Source: Karalla daura
Taxonomy: Eukaryota > Chordata > Actinopteri > Chaetodontiformes > Leiognathidae
Length of the DNA: 64,000 bases
Direction: 5' to 3'
Assembly (NCBI GenBank): GCA_029224185.1
Contig: CM055192.1
Coordinates: forward strand, 310,001 to 374,000
A program made the translations under genes and the position numbers. Below the pieces are notes generated by a model. That model was not told the origin of the DNA. It was given only the letters and a program-made list of their open reading frames with translations, and did not search any database. This document shows positions 21,547 through 33,720 of this stretch, one piece after another. Numbering within the stretch: the first letter of the stretch is position 1; every line of letters begins with the position of its first letter.

Positions 21547-23655
21547 ACCTTCTTGTTCACCCAGAGTCAAATTACTTTATTTAGTGAGGGTGAATTTAAT
21601 TTTATTGTGCATGTTCATTGTGGATGCTTCTTGTCAGTACACTTGTGTTTTAATCAGGAAAAATGAGGGAGACCTTGCCAGCAGCTGCATGTCTGGGGCA
21701 GTGTTACAACTTGTGTCACACTTCATTTTGTGGATCATAGTTAAATGCACTTTTGTATCATGTATTCAAGGTGAACATCAATTCAGTGGAAAGTGTAATA
21801 TTTGCAATAATTATGCCCATGTTAACACCAAGAATGTCTGATTCAGGACTGTTCTTTGAAATTCCTCTTGCTTATCTAATTACCTTGTCTCTTTCAAAAC
21901 ATAAAAAACATAGTCAAATCATCACATCCATCTTCTATGGAGAGCACAAGATCTGGTCATAGTAATCAGAGAATCAGCAATTAGCATTACTTTATGAAAG
22001 ACATTGCCGTCCGTCAAGTGGTGCATGTCATCATCTCAACAATGAAGCCAAAGTGATGGTCCTGATACAATAGAACTGAGATGGGATAAATTGTGTTTCC
22101 CTGTTTTCAGTAGTGGCACTCGGCAGCAGTGCTGCTTAAACACCCTTACTAGGATTGCACTGTGACACCTTTTTATTAACTCAGTTTCTGTACACTTTCT
22201 TCAGAGATTTAAGTTCTCTATTTTCACATGTAGGTCTTGTATATGATTAGCTTGGTGTGAAGGGATTGAAATGTATTGTGCATACATTCAAGGCCACTCC
22301 GATAGGAGAACTACAGTTAGATACGTCTGCCTTCCACCCTCTTTTGTCTGATGCAAAGCTATTGCTTACGAAGAAAGAATCCCTTCCAGCTTGTGCTGTT
22401 GAAAAACACAATAAACAACCAAAGAAAACAACAGTGACACACTGAGAGAACAGTAATTGATCGACTGATGAATTGACTGATTTAATACTTTATTTCACAC
22501 CAGCATGTATGAACAGTGGACACTGAAATCAAAGCCAAACAAACTAAATATCAATAATCAGATCAATATATGTATACAGAAACAAACAAAAATACTAACT
22601 AAATTTTAACACATTTGCTAACAATCAATAAAATACAGTTAAAGATGTTTGAAAAGGAGTAGGTAGAGGTTAACCCCTGTCAGAATTAGAGTTTGATATT
22701 TTACAAACTACGTATGTAACTATGCATACATTCTTGACACATTCATACACTAAAGACAAATGTCACTCGTTTGTCGATCTGTTAATAATGAAACTAAAGA
22801 CTCCAGCAAATTAGCTTCGTATATATTTCATACTCGAATGCCTGTTGGTTGCCTAGCAACCTCAGTGCGGCACCTTTCAAATAAGGAGTCCGGATGGCTG
22901 TGCAGCACGTGAATTCACAGTAGTGTAACAACCTTTCTGCTTAGTGAATTTCTGATAGTGGTGAACACAAGTTTTGATATGGTGACCAGTAGCTTTTATC
23001 ATGGCAGGGACTGTTTCGCTGACTTCAGATGCATTATAATCTGGCTGCATAATCAAAGGAGCGTCACATTTGAAAGTAAGATGTTCCCTCAACAGAAACT
23101 ATAATAGCCAGATCATTGCAAAGTATAAAGGACACAGTTGTATGAGAGCATGATTCTGAAATGGATGGGAAATCAATACATCAGCAGAGCTGGGAGTGCA
23201 TTTCTGCACCTCGGGTGTACATACACTTGTAGATTTGTCACTTTTTGTTCATCACCGCTGGCATTAATTTACAAATCTTAAATTTAATTTCTAATCTTCA
23301 ATCTTTGGAGAAGGTTGCACAAACCTTTGGAGATATGCCATTTCTCCAAAATAACTTTATCCAGATTTGAGTGACAGCTATACACAGAAGTACAGCTACT
23401 GTTTCACACAGTTTCAACAGTTTCATGATTGCTGCTACAGTACTGCTACAGAGGTTTCAGTTGTGAATTTTGTTGTAGAAACAGAGATCATTGTAATCAG
23501 ATGTAATATTACCCATATTTTGGTTGCTTTCTCCAGCCCTGCACCACACTGCATTTTCTATGTATTTTGTTTTGTTTTGCAAGTCAAAGTTGTGATTATG
23601 ACATAGAAGCCAGCTGAGAAAAATGATAATAGTAATAATAGTACAGTAAACAACA
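21547..23655. other. Non-coding AT-rich stretch
   Basis: No gene recognised. Frames at 22257-22445, 22877-23092 and 23367-23606 show no domain. The RFX-type site at 22847-22861 is listed separately. Confidence 0.4.
22847..22861. promoter_or_regulatory. RFX X-box-like site
   Basis: GGTTGCCTAGCAACC has inverted half-sites GGTTGC and GCAACC around a 3-base centre, close to the RFX consensus. The motif is certain, use is not. Confidence 0.5.
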
Positions 23656-23659
23656 ATTT

Positions 23660-25345
23660 TAAAAAGTATTACAAGTATTCTAAGTAAACTTCTAGCTGGC
23701 AACCTCAATCCCTGTGCCTCCAATGGTGACTGGAGATGGTATAGTCTTCATTCAGAGGTTAACGACTATCTGCTTAGTCTTGGAAATGTTGAGCTGATGA
23801 TGGTTAATGTTACACCAGTCCACAAAATCTGTGACCAAGCCAATACATTCCTCCTCCCATCCTCCTCTGATACAGGCAATGAAAGCCTTAGTCATGAGAA
23901 AATTTCTGAAGAAAGCAAGTGTCAGCTGTACCAAAAGTCTGACGTGCACAATGTGAAGAGAAAAGGAAACAAGACAATTTGTTGAGGAGGCCCTGTGCTA
24001 TACCGGAGCTTGATTGGGATGCAGTTCAAGTGGACATACTGTGGTCAGAGAGACAAGCTCAACTGCATCTTCCTTATCTTCTCACTAAGCAGAACCAGCT
24101 GGTTGGGGGCACTGGAGAAGTCAAAGAACTCAACACTCTCTTTTGAATCAGCATGTAGATAAGAGCAACATCTACATCACCTTTAAATGGAACCAGCCTC
24201 TCAGGTATTTTCATGATGTGAAAAGTGAGCACTACCGACCTGTAGTCACTGGTGTTGGCAGACAGTCTCTTCGTGAGGACCAGGACTTTACAAGATGTCT
24301 TCCACAATGCAGGCATCTTCTGCAGTTTCAAGCTCAAGTTGAAGAGGAGTGTAAAGATGGAACACAGCTGACTGGAGCAAGTACTAAAGAGCCTGGCAGT
24401 AATATCATCAGAACCAACTGCTTTTCCCTGCTTGAGCTTGTCCAGTTCTCTCTTCACCTGAAATGGCTGCAATGTTATTGCCAATCTGGTGCAAGGTGGA
24501 GTCTGAGCTGATGAAAAAGAGTGGTGGGTGTGGCATGAAGAAGTAGGACTGGAAGGGAGATTTTGAGTATTTGGAGGGCAGAACAATGGAACTGTGCTGG
24601 TGGGAGGGGGGCTGTTGAAGTAGTGAAGAGGGGTTGTTGGAAAGAATAGGTCTGGTGTGGAGAGAGTAAGAACAAAATTTCAGAAACCACGGGCAGCTGG
24701 GCAGACAAAGTGTTAAATCTGTTGAAGAAAATATTCAAGCCAGGTACCAGCCTCCATCAGGAAGTGACTCCCCTTTCCTTTCCAGTCCCTTAATTCTCCT
24801 CATGCCTGACCACACCAGCTTCACACCATCCTGCTGCAGCTCATGTTCAAGTTCCTGCCTGTAGATCTTCTTCCCCTCCTCAATCTTCAGCTCCTTATTC
24901 AGTGCCTTCATTTTCTGCCTGTCACACTCCCTGAAGGCTTTTCTTTTTCTTTAGGTTTGGCAGGCTTTTTAGGCTGCTAGTTACCCAAGGTTTCTGATTG
25001 GGGAAGCATTTGATCTCTCTGCTAAGAATGACTGTATCAGCACAGAACTTCATATAATCTGCAATGCAACCAGTGAGTCCACATCCCCATTGTCCTCATT
25101 GTCCAGTTCCAATCTATGACCTCGACCAGTCTGCAAATATATCTGTTCTCCTTGACCAACATTTCACAGTCCTGGTGGCAAAAGGGATCCCTTTTAACAA
25201 CCCGAGTGTAGAAACGAGTGAGGTGAACAGATCCACCAAGTGGAGGCAGTACAGTGAATCTATCTCTGGCATTAGCATACAACAGATCCAGAGTCGACAT
25301 ATTCACAGAAATCTTGTAATGATGCATCATTAGTTGATAATAATT
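23660..25345 (-). mobile_element. LINE remnant B, CR1/L2-type, minus strand
   Basis: A decayed non-LTR retrotransposon whose 5' end in this window is near 25345. In order on the minus strand it holds the end of the endonuclease (STLDLLYANARD, then LPPLGGSVHLTRFYT), the basic linker (AFRECDRQKMKALNKELK and VWSGMRRIKGLERKG), and reverse transcriptase blocks. It ends near 23660 after the block following the catalytic site. The linker is remarkably complete. Stops and frame shifts occur throughout and the endonuclease start is absent. The blocks differ from those of LINE A, so it is a different lineage. Confidence 0.88.
23752..24586 (-). pseudogene. Reverse transcriptase fragment of LINE B (broken)
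   Basis: The minus-strand frame at 24074-24586 (170 aa, the longest in the window) reads VKRELDKLKQGKAVGSDDIT, then CSSQLCSIFTLLFNLSLKLQ, VPALWKTS-like and NTSDYRSVVLTFHIMKIPER, matching the opening blocks of CR1/L2 reverse transcriptases (GKAAGPDxI, DYRPVALT). At 23752-23949 it resumes with LVTDFVDWCNINHHQLNISK, the block after the catalytic aspartates. The FADD region between (about 23950-24110) is mostly deleted, so no active enzyme is possible. Confidence 0.88.
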
Positions 25346-25916
25346 TATGCAAAGCAAGTACCAATACTGCAAATCTGCTAGTATATTTTTGCAGTATAAC
25401 ATTTTGCATGATTCACTGGAGTTTGCTCCAATCCAACTAAATTTCTGTCACCAGTTTGTTGTGTCAAAAATGTTTTTACAGGTGCATGGATATGGATGGA
25501 TAGACATGGATGGATGGATGGATGGATGAATAGATATATAGACAGACGGACGGACAGACAGGCAGATATTCACAACCCTGAACTCAACTTTGTGGAGATA
25601 GCAGACTAAGTAAGAGTTTAATTTTGTTAATGGGGCGCTCTCCACACACTGGGAAAGGAGGATTCGATGGGACCTGATTTATGTGCTGACAGGCTGTGGA
25701 GGCTTGGTGTGTTCTGTGTGCAGTGGAAGACATATCACTGCTGGAAGCTAAATAAAAAATCAATGAGAGTGATGCTGGTTGGTCAGGGAGAGCGTCCGCT
25801 CGGCTGGAGTTTAACAGCATTTTAACTCTCCTCTGACTGAGTCAGGGGTAACATTCATCGATTTTGCACCCCCACCCAGCTTCCATTACCCCCTGCCTTT
25901 AATAAATCAGTTTGAA
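25346..25916. other. Non-coding stretch with tetranucleotide repeat
   Basis: No gene recognised. It includes the GGAT/GACA microsatellite listed separately. Confidence 0.4.
25485..25565. repeat. Imperfect (GGAT)n then (GACA/GACG)n
   Basis: GGAT units with interruptions, then GACAGACGGACGGACAGACAG. Could be a remnant LINE tail, but no LINE body adjoins it. Confidence 0.9.
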
Positions 25917-25920
25917 GTGT

Positions 25921-25980
<60 letters not shown>
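25917..25980. repeat. (TG)n microsatellite, about 31 units
   Basis: TG array with one early ATG interruption, followed by ATGCGCGCATGCG. Confidence 0.96.
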
Positions 25981-25983
<3 letters not shown>

Positions 25984-26664
25984 CGCGCATGCGTCTGTGT
26001 GCATGTTTGTGTGTTGGGAGTATAGTGTCCTTTTGTATCAAATAGTAGGATGTAACCGAGGGCAAACACAACTTGGAGGGAGTTTTGCCACCTCACTCAC
26101 AACTTCATTGGCACAATTCTTAGTACAGTTCTAGCAATGTGTGTAATATTATGATAAAAAAAAATACTACTTACTACCTGATACTGAATTGCAATAGTGC
26201 CACTTTGCATGTAAGTCGTGCCTACAAAACGCCATTATTCCCATACACTTTGTTTTCTCTCTGCACAGTAGTAGTGCCACATCACATTGTATTTCAGCTT
26301 CCAGCTGTTCATGTGAGTGCAACTGTACTGTGCCTGAACATGGTCCAGAGTACAGCACGATAGGAAGATGGTATGCTTGGATACGACATGGTTGGTCACA
26401 AAGGTGTACAAGCACACATGCGACGTGTGAAACGTAATCACAATGACGACAACAACAATGGCAGTGGGAGGGTGGATGTCAGAGGAAAAGGTGCGGAGGT
26501 GGTAGATATTTGTTTGATTACTAGTTTTTCGGCTTCAATCTGTCGCAGATTTTTTATATATATTGTTTTAATATGGATGTATATGGTCACAGAAAGTGTT
26601 GACACTAGTTGGCTGAGAAACTTGTCAGTCGTGGTTCCCATAACAATGGTTCCGTAGGAAGGTG

Positions 26665-26698
26665 AGTGTGTGTGTGTCTGTGTGTGTGTGTGTGTGTA
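26665..26698. repeat. (TG)n microsatellite
   Basis: TG array with one TC interruption. Confidence 0.94.
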
Positions 26699-26795
26699 GA
26701 GCTGGAACAAGTGAGAGAAAAGTTATGAGCAGTCTGCATTGAAGTTTTTTTTCTATGCTTTGGTGTTGGTTATGTCCCACAGTTTGTGGCTGACA

Positions 26796-26836
26796 GAGAT
26801 CTTTTGAGGTGGAGTTTATTCACCTCAAAAGATCTC
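26796..26836. repeat. Hairpin, 16-bp perfect arms, 9-base loop
   Basis: Arm GAGATCTTTTGAGGTG (26796-26811) pairs perfectly with 26821-26836. No mismatch in either arm suggests recent origin. No surrounding element recognised. Confidence 0.92.
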
Positions 26837-28591
26837 CATGTTCATTGTGTGCATTTGGTTGGCTGCCTTGGTGTGATAGGAGGCTCTATGGAGGCTCCTC
26901 CAGAGGCTGCATCAGTCATTCGTTAATGGAGTGGTCTTGGAGCATTTCCTGCTGCTTCCTTCAACACAGCTTCTTTTAGTAGCAAAATTTGGTAAGTTAA
27001 ATCATTTCAAAGATATATTGTATAGCGCTTTGCAAATAACTTTGTTTAAAATAGTGTGTAGAAGGATCGTATTAATTATCTTGGTTTTTAGCATTTTGTG
27101 TGCAATTTTTTTTTTCAGTTGTGAACTGAGTGTCAACCTGAGCATAGCCATGTCCACATCCATTGTGTGGGGGACATTTGGATTGACACTTTTTTTAATT
27201 GAATTGACACAAGCCATTTTCCCATGGGAACCCGCTGGAGAGATGAATAAAAATGCTATTTACATCAGAGACATGCAACCAAAAAGACTTTAGACCACCC
27301 TTGATAGTGTTCCACTGAAAGACAGAAAACACCAGGGTCTTTTTTGTAAGATCCCATCCAGCCATTGGCACTGATGCTCATCTTCTCTGTTCATATTTAC
27401 ATGAAATATAGATGACACAACATGTCATATATAAAATATAAATCATTATCTTTTGGAGAACAGATTTTAGCTCATCTCGCTCGCTCAACGTCTTCAGAGG
27501 CTCAGCAGTGCAGTAGCAGAGGCAATGGCTGACAAGTTGCTCAGCTGTTATGTGTCATAGCAACAGAAATGTATCTAATCAGCCTTTCTGAAAATTATGG
27601 CTTTGGGGTGCTCAATTTATTGACTCAAGCAGAGTCTGTACGATGATGGTGACAGTGTGAATTGACAATGATGGACACAAATGCAAAACTTGTGTTTATG
27701 CAATATATTGTTTACATTTTGGTGTAAGAATGCCTCAACTTTTTCATACTGGGATTAAATTATTGTTATATGTAGCAAATTCCAAGGTGAATAAAACATT
27801 TGGGCTAGTTAAAAGTTCAACAGGACTACATTATTCTGAGGCACAGAATAAGGATGAAAAACCAAGCCAATGGAGTATCAGCTATCTATCAACTTCTTCA
27901 GACAGTACTTTGTGATTGAGTACAGGAGGCAGCTCATCAGTGAAGAAGAGTGAGTAGAGGAAGAGCATCTACTGCAAGTCCTATATTCTCTTTTATGTTT
28001 GACTTCCACTCAAAATCAAAGTCCGGGTGCATGGATGCAGCCTGGGACATCTGGTTCATGATAAGCATCTGATCCCTGACTGTCGAGGAAGAGATCTCGG
28101 AGGGGAATCCTCACCTGTGTCTGTTTGCTTACAGAGGCACTGAGGCAGGGGAGGAGATAAAGTATGACAATGGAGATGGCGACTGTGCCTGGAGGAAACA
28201 GAACTCGGGTGCTTAGTTCAGTAGCAAGTGGAAGAGCAGTATTCAAGATGCTTCGACAAGATCGAAGACCTGGAAGTATGCTACGCAACACTGAGTCATG
28301 TTTAGAAATGGAAAACAATAGTTAAAGTGAAACAAGCCAGTGAATCTGCTTGAATACCACTGCTACATTTTTACAGGCCAAAGACATCACTTAGCAGATA
28401 GCAGTCCCAGGATTTTTAGTTTTAGCCTTAGCACTAACATCTAACTGAGTGTTGCCATGTAAAGCACACTTTAAATATACTCTCTAGCCATACACATTCA
28501 TATGTACATTTGTGAAGATATCACATGATTAAGAACTATATGTAAACTGTACCACCATTACAGGATCAGAATGAGAGCAGGAAGTAGCAGC

Positions 28592-28624
28592 TTAGCATGT
28601 AGTAGCATGTAGCAGCATGTAGCA
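28592..28624 (+). repeat. Tandem 10-bp repeat, AGCATGTAGY unit
   Basis: Three units of TAGCATGTAG-type sequence in a row. Confidence 0.88.
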
Positions 28625-28848
28625 CAACAAAACAGCACTCACCAATCCCGCTGCTTATTCAAGCTCACAGTTATTGGCAGTCGTGGACACATCTATAAGC
28701 AGGTATCAGGGCAATGTATACAGTCAATCCGGTTACAATAATTATAAAAAGAATTGTTTATTAACGTTGCCAAACTGTCTGTTGGCTTCCTGCCATAGAC
28801 GCACGCCGCTGCCCACACACCCATTCTCTCACACAGTTTGATTCTATC

Positions 28849-28864
28849 TGCTGCTGCTGCTGCT
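28849..28864. repeat. (CTG)n triplet run
   Basis: Five CTG units, seen directly. Confidence 0.9.
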
Positions 28865-29929
28865 ACTGTTATATAGCATATACAAACAGAGAGATCAGCT
28901 CTGATTGGCTCAAACAAATCTTGTGACACAATATGGTGATATCACCAAACAGGTATTTATTAACTGGGTTACATATATCACCAGTGTCTTACTGTCTGTG
29001 TTAAATTGTAAATGGCGCAGCCCCACAGAGAAGCCACCGCTTACACCTCCATAGAGAGCATTCTGATGCACTGCATCTCGGCCTGGTTCTCTCACTGTGA
29101 AAAAAGGCAGCTCTGGCTGGAGGAAGCTGTAATATGTGAGAACCTATCAACACCAGGGATCTTGCCCACTTGAGTCCCTTCCCTATCCTTTCCCTATTGC
29201 GTATGGTTGGTGCTATTTCTTAGTGGGTGGAGAGCTGTCAAGGCTCAGGTATACTTCTACGAAACACGTGGCGCACCATCGCGTGCTGTGTTTCATCTGA
29301 CGTCTTGGCAGTGCACCATGATGCTTGTAACATGTTAGCGGAAATATATATGAGCCTTAAGATGCACTAATGTCCAGGGCCCAATTGGGTCTCCCCTGAA
29401 CCGTCTGGTTCTGCCTTCTACTCTCCAGTCACAAGTCATTCAAAGCCTCCATGATGATCAGCTCTGACTGACAATCCACAAATTTGGGTTGAGGAACTTA
29501 GTCAAGGCGGCAGGCATCTGTCATCAACGTGGCCTCTAACAATATAGCACTGCGGGAAACACTGCATTTATCGGGCACATTCATCCTGCCATCTGGGGCT
29601 AAGAAGGACCATGTTCGTTCGAAGAACTTTCAGGCCTGTATCACCCTCTGCCTCCGCCGTCTCAACCCTGGTGGATCTTTGGTCTGCCTTCCTCTGGAGG
29701 TGACGTAGTTTCAGTGCCGTGGATATATTTCCGAAGATGATGAACTTAATCTTGTTTTTACTACACCCTGCCCATCCCTTTTTGTTTTGCTTCCTATTAT
29801 AGACTTCTTACCCGTGTGTTGAACCCACTGAAGACACTCCGAAGAACCTTGTGGATTCCCAAGAAGGGTTGGCAGACCCAGGTTAACCTTTTCATCATCA
29901 GATGCGCTAGTGACATGTCCCCACCACTT

Positions 29930-29995
29930 TCCATCCATCCATCTTCTTCCGCTTATCCAGGGCTGGGTCGCGGGTGGAGCAGTCTGAGCAGGGAC
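29930..29995 (-). mobile_element. RTE-like LINE 3'-tip fragment, minus strand
   Basis: ATCCATCCATCTTCTTCCGC, then TTATCCAGGGCTGGGTCGCG and AGCAGTCTGAGCAGGGA form the extreme antisense 3' tip of a common fish LINE (RTE/Rex3-like). The match stops abruptly at GGGA, as expected for a strongly 5'-truncated insertion. Confidence 0.75.
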
Positions 29996-31815
29996 ATGAC
30001 AAGCCGGGTACGCAGTGTACAATCTTACACTAGTACTAATAAATGGTTATGATTAATGATGTACAGTGTCACATTAAATAAACATATATTTTAGAATTTT
30101 ATGTATTTTATACACATTTCTTTGAGAAAGAGGTTTTCTTAACCCTGATGAAAAGCCTTACCTGGAAATGAACTACATTGCAAATGTAATTGCAATACAC
30201 ACTAATGTGCTCCGCCATTTCGTTTTGTAGTTTTTAATGTAAGTAAGAAGGGAAGAGGGGAGAGAAAAATACCTTCCCCTTGAAGCTTCCCCCTGGTCTT
30301 TGACTATGTTGCTTGTCATAAGGTCTTGTATTAGGATCTGTTACCTCCATGTTGATAGCACCTTCCTAGAACAACTCGAAGGGCTCGAAGGTCTGTTCCA
30401 GGTCCCCCATGGGGTCTGTAGATTGATTTTCAGGCCATTTGGTCTATTTTTGCGACCGTGGTGAGCCCTCAGAGGAGGGAAACGGTGAATGTTCAAAGCC
30501 CCGCCCTTCAAAAAGTATTGCTCCGATGAGGACCAATACATATCTGCTCATCCAACACCCCCCCCCCCCTCCCCCCCCCCCTCCAGCAGATAGCGCGCTC
30601 TCTGTCACCATCAGACGGGGCTAACCGGAACTGGAAGTTAGAGCGTCCATAGCAACCGAACGCTCCGGTGGCTACACGCTCCAGTTCTAACTTTGTTTGC
30701 TCTATCTGTCCCGGATTGGTCCCCAGTGAACATTTATTTCCATTATCTTTTTTTCAGTGAGTGCTTATGAGCTGTAGATCACCATGGAGAAGCTCTCTGT
30801 TTTACTGTTTGTCATGGACACATATACAAATAAAGTTGCGCGATTTGTTGACGAACCTCTACATTTACTCTTTCTCAAAAGAGAGGTGCAGGAATCGCTA
30901 CTAAACTAGCACTAACAACTGCATGTGTTCATGACAAACATTGTTTTTTCTCACTAATTGAACATATATGTCATGGTAACACATCCATTATGATCGATTC
31001 CTTAAGGCTGATGTCCGTTCACGAGTTGATTTGTCCGTTTTTTTTTTAGCAACATTTTTCCATATGAATTGTTCATAAGCGTTCACCTTAGGCTTTGGTT
31101 ATTTTTCAAAGTCATAATGCATATAATGTAAATAAAATTGGTCTGCAATAACCAGCATTGAGCGCACCGGTCACGTCACCAGGGCACTGTGAAAAAAAAA
31201 GGAAATACAAAATTTGGAGGTCTAGATTCCGTAAGCTGAGTGGGAACAGGTTGAATGTTTAGAACTATTACTCTACTTCTGCCTGGTTTTAAATTGCTGC
31301 TTGTTTTGGTGATTTCCAATGGTGTCACATCCTGCTCTAGGTTTAGCCAATTAGCCCAAGTAAAGGCTTGTTTATATTCCCATAAGTACTTTGAGTTTGC
31401 AAGGTGGTTATGTAGTTTATCTACTGGGAGCTAGCACTGAGTTCAGAGTTCATTTAGAGCCAGAGGATGGTTTATCTTCCAAACAAACATAGTGACAGTG
31501 GAAGAGGTCATGATTATGTTCACACCTATTTTGTATTATCAAAAAGAGACCCAAGCACAATGCAGTAGGCAGTGTTGGTCCATGTGGCAATTAAATAAAT
31601 CACATCTTGTTTCTGTTTTTCTTCTTCGTCATTCCTTCCTGACCACTTGAGCAACATCACCCCCATAATTATTGGTGGTACTATACAATCTCAATGTGTA
31701 TTGACATATCAGTAAGCTCACTGAAAGCCAACCAAACTACGCATCAAACGTGTACAAGAAGACAGATGAGATGGACAAAAATGCCTGTCATGCATCTCGT
31801 ACGTAGAGCATAAAT
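29996..31815. other. Non-coding stretch
   Basis: No gene recognised. It contains the cytosine run at 30558-30583. About 30600-30720 has a CpG-bearing segment in which CGCTC and AGTT-AGA/TCTAACTT motifs recur in opposite orientation, possibly a MITE remnant. The minus-strand frame at 30341-30541 has no known domain. Confidence 0.35.
30558..30583. repeat. Poly-C tract with one T
   Basis: Twelve C, one T, then eleven C, a T and two C. Likely unstable in length. Confidence 0.92.
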
Positions 31816-31819
31816 GAGA

Positions 31820-32085
31820 CTGAAACCTCAAGCCCCACCCAGGAGTTTTGTGAGGCTGTGGAGCCTGGATTAGGGATTCTATCAAAGTTCCTGTAAATGG
31901 CCCAGCCGGGAAGGTTCCTACAGTGGAGACATGCATCAAGGCCCCAGCCCCGTGGCATTACCCCCCAAGTTCCTGCTGTGGAAAAGCACCTATTGGAGAG
32001 GGCCAAGTAAGAGGAACAGTTCCTGTAAATTTCCTTCCCCGAGTATTTACTATGAACTCCTGCAGTGGAAACACACCTAATGATG
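31820..32085. repeat. Dispersed-repeat-like segment with internal motif repeats
   Basis: Two motifs alternate: AGTTCCTGTAAAT (31885, 32019) and TTCCT-CAGTGGA or TCCTGCnGTGGAA (31914, 31969, 32057). This layout, with TTTCCACTGCAGGA on the reverse strand, is like fish MITE families. I cannot name it or find its ends. The minus-strand frames across it (31718-31939, 31788-32105) are therefore not taken as genes. Confidence 0.5.
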
Positions 32086-33249
32086 GCTATAAACATAAAT
32101 GTCATCTTTCGAAGGTGCTTGGAGAAACATCAGACAATTTCAAGATCATTAGATTCTGATATTAAGGAAATATCAGTTTCTAGGCAGACTATTTTTGGCA
32201 GGTCCTTTCAATGGATTTTGCACTGGAAAAGTAAAAACTTTGATTTTAGTGAGGGGATCAATAGTCAGTAGGATCCAGCCTCTGGGCATTATATCTGCCT
32301 AAACATAATTTCAGGTCCACTTTGTTCAGCTCCCAAGAAAATCAGTCAAAAAGCAAAAAATAAAAATAAAATTCTTGGACATTATAGAAATGGGTATTTG
32401 TCAACTTCGTTGAAGTCTGTTTCACATTTGTATTACTAATATAATTCATATCTAATTGTTTGATAATGTTGTCTCAAAACAGCTATTAGCATATTTGTAT
32501 GTGCATATTCTTGTCAAAATATGTCATCAATCCTTGACTGTACATGTGTCCTCTAGATTACACACCTGCAGTGCAGCATTCACATTGCTGGAGCCTGAAG
32601 CTACTGCACAGCCTCAGGAGCTTAGGCGTGAGAGAAGGTTGCGGAAATTGATAATTGATAGCAACAGCAGGGCTTGGAAAAAAAACAAATCGATATTTGG
32701 ACCTACCATTGCCTTGAATGATAAGCAACATTTCAGATCATATAAGCTGTCAATCTGTTTCTAATAGCACTTATCTTGACATGAGTAGATTACATGTTAT
32801 GTTATGTTACCAAAAATAATACCAAAAATAATAATAATAGTAATAATGTTTCTTTTCTCTTTTTTTTGCATTTTTGAGTTTTTGTCAAATAAAAGTAATC
32901 AAATTACAATAAATGAAATTTGTCTGAATATAAAAAAACATTTTACCTGCTCTAAAGATCAACATTAGATCAATTAAAAATCATATTGGTAGTTACCATG
33001 AGTTTGCCTTGCTGTTTGTCTATTTTCAATAAAAAATCTTTGAAAAACCATTTTATTCAAGTAAAACCAATCTATAGATTATCCAAATGTATCAAAATAA
33101 GTTTGTTTACAAGCAGACAAATGTGGAATATGCAATGAATAACCCGGCAGATTCTATTCTGCACCAAATCCTTTGTTTGTCAAAATAAAACCCCTGTGCA
33201 ATAATTTCTTAAAATCATTAGAGGTTTAGTAATATAAAGAAAAGTTTGG
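32086..33249. other. Non-coding AT-rich stretch
   Basis: No gene recognised. AAT-rich run at about 32812-32848. The frame at 32456-32764 has no known domain. Confidence 0.45.
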
Positions 33250-33720
33250 AAGGCCAGCAGACCATAATGAAATCTTTCCATGACATTCATACTCAGATAA
33301 ATAAGTGTGCTGTGTTGTGCCCTCTCACCCCAGCTGCAGCCCTCTCTGACTGGCACTCCCTGATCACCCTAATGAGGCACGGGCACAAACCAGGGCGAGA
33401 GGGCACCATTATCTGGTGTCTCCCCCATTAAAATCACCTTCAGCAGCCGTGACTGTACAACACACCATCATCCTCCACTACAATTAGCGGGCAAACATTA
33501 TGCAAATACAAACCAGCAGAACTGCTGTGAGGATGCAGAACACACAGAGGCTTATAAAAGCAGGTAGGTGATGTGAGGGAGAGCTGGTGAGGCATGTTGT
33601 CCAGAGGGCAGCCGATGATTAGTAGCATCAACCTACCCATCGCTGCGGCAATGATGTTGTTTGGGTGGGGACAGAGTGGGGCTATGGAGTGACAGGGGTA
33701 ATTACTTAGCAGAGGTCACC
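33250..33720. promoter_or_regulatory. Candidate enhancer-like segment with octamer site
   Basis: Non-repeat sequence with an exact octamer ATGCAAAT at 33500-33507 preceded by CATT, a homeodomain-type CAATTAG at 33481-33487, CCTAATGAGGC near 33368 and GGGTAATTACTTAGC near 33698. This mix resembles POU/homeodomain enhancers. Inference only. Confidence 0.32.

Larger units (their letters stand above)
26837..29929. other. Long non-coding stretch
   Basis: No gene recognised. The 120-aa frame at 26931-27293 and the 100-aa minus-strand frame at 28016-28318 have no known domain. It contains a small tandem repeat at 28592-28624 and a triplet run at 28849-28864. About 29240-29900 contains CpG-bearing, repeat-like sequence (for example ACGTGGCGCACCATCGCGTG near 29265) that I cannot place. 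Confidence 0.35.

Noticed and set aside
24074..24586. 170-codon minus-strand frame, the longest in the window, as a gene
   Set aside because: Its motifs are those of a LINE reverse transcriptase, with the catalytic part deleted. It is reported as part of LINE B.
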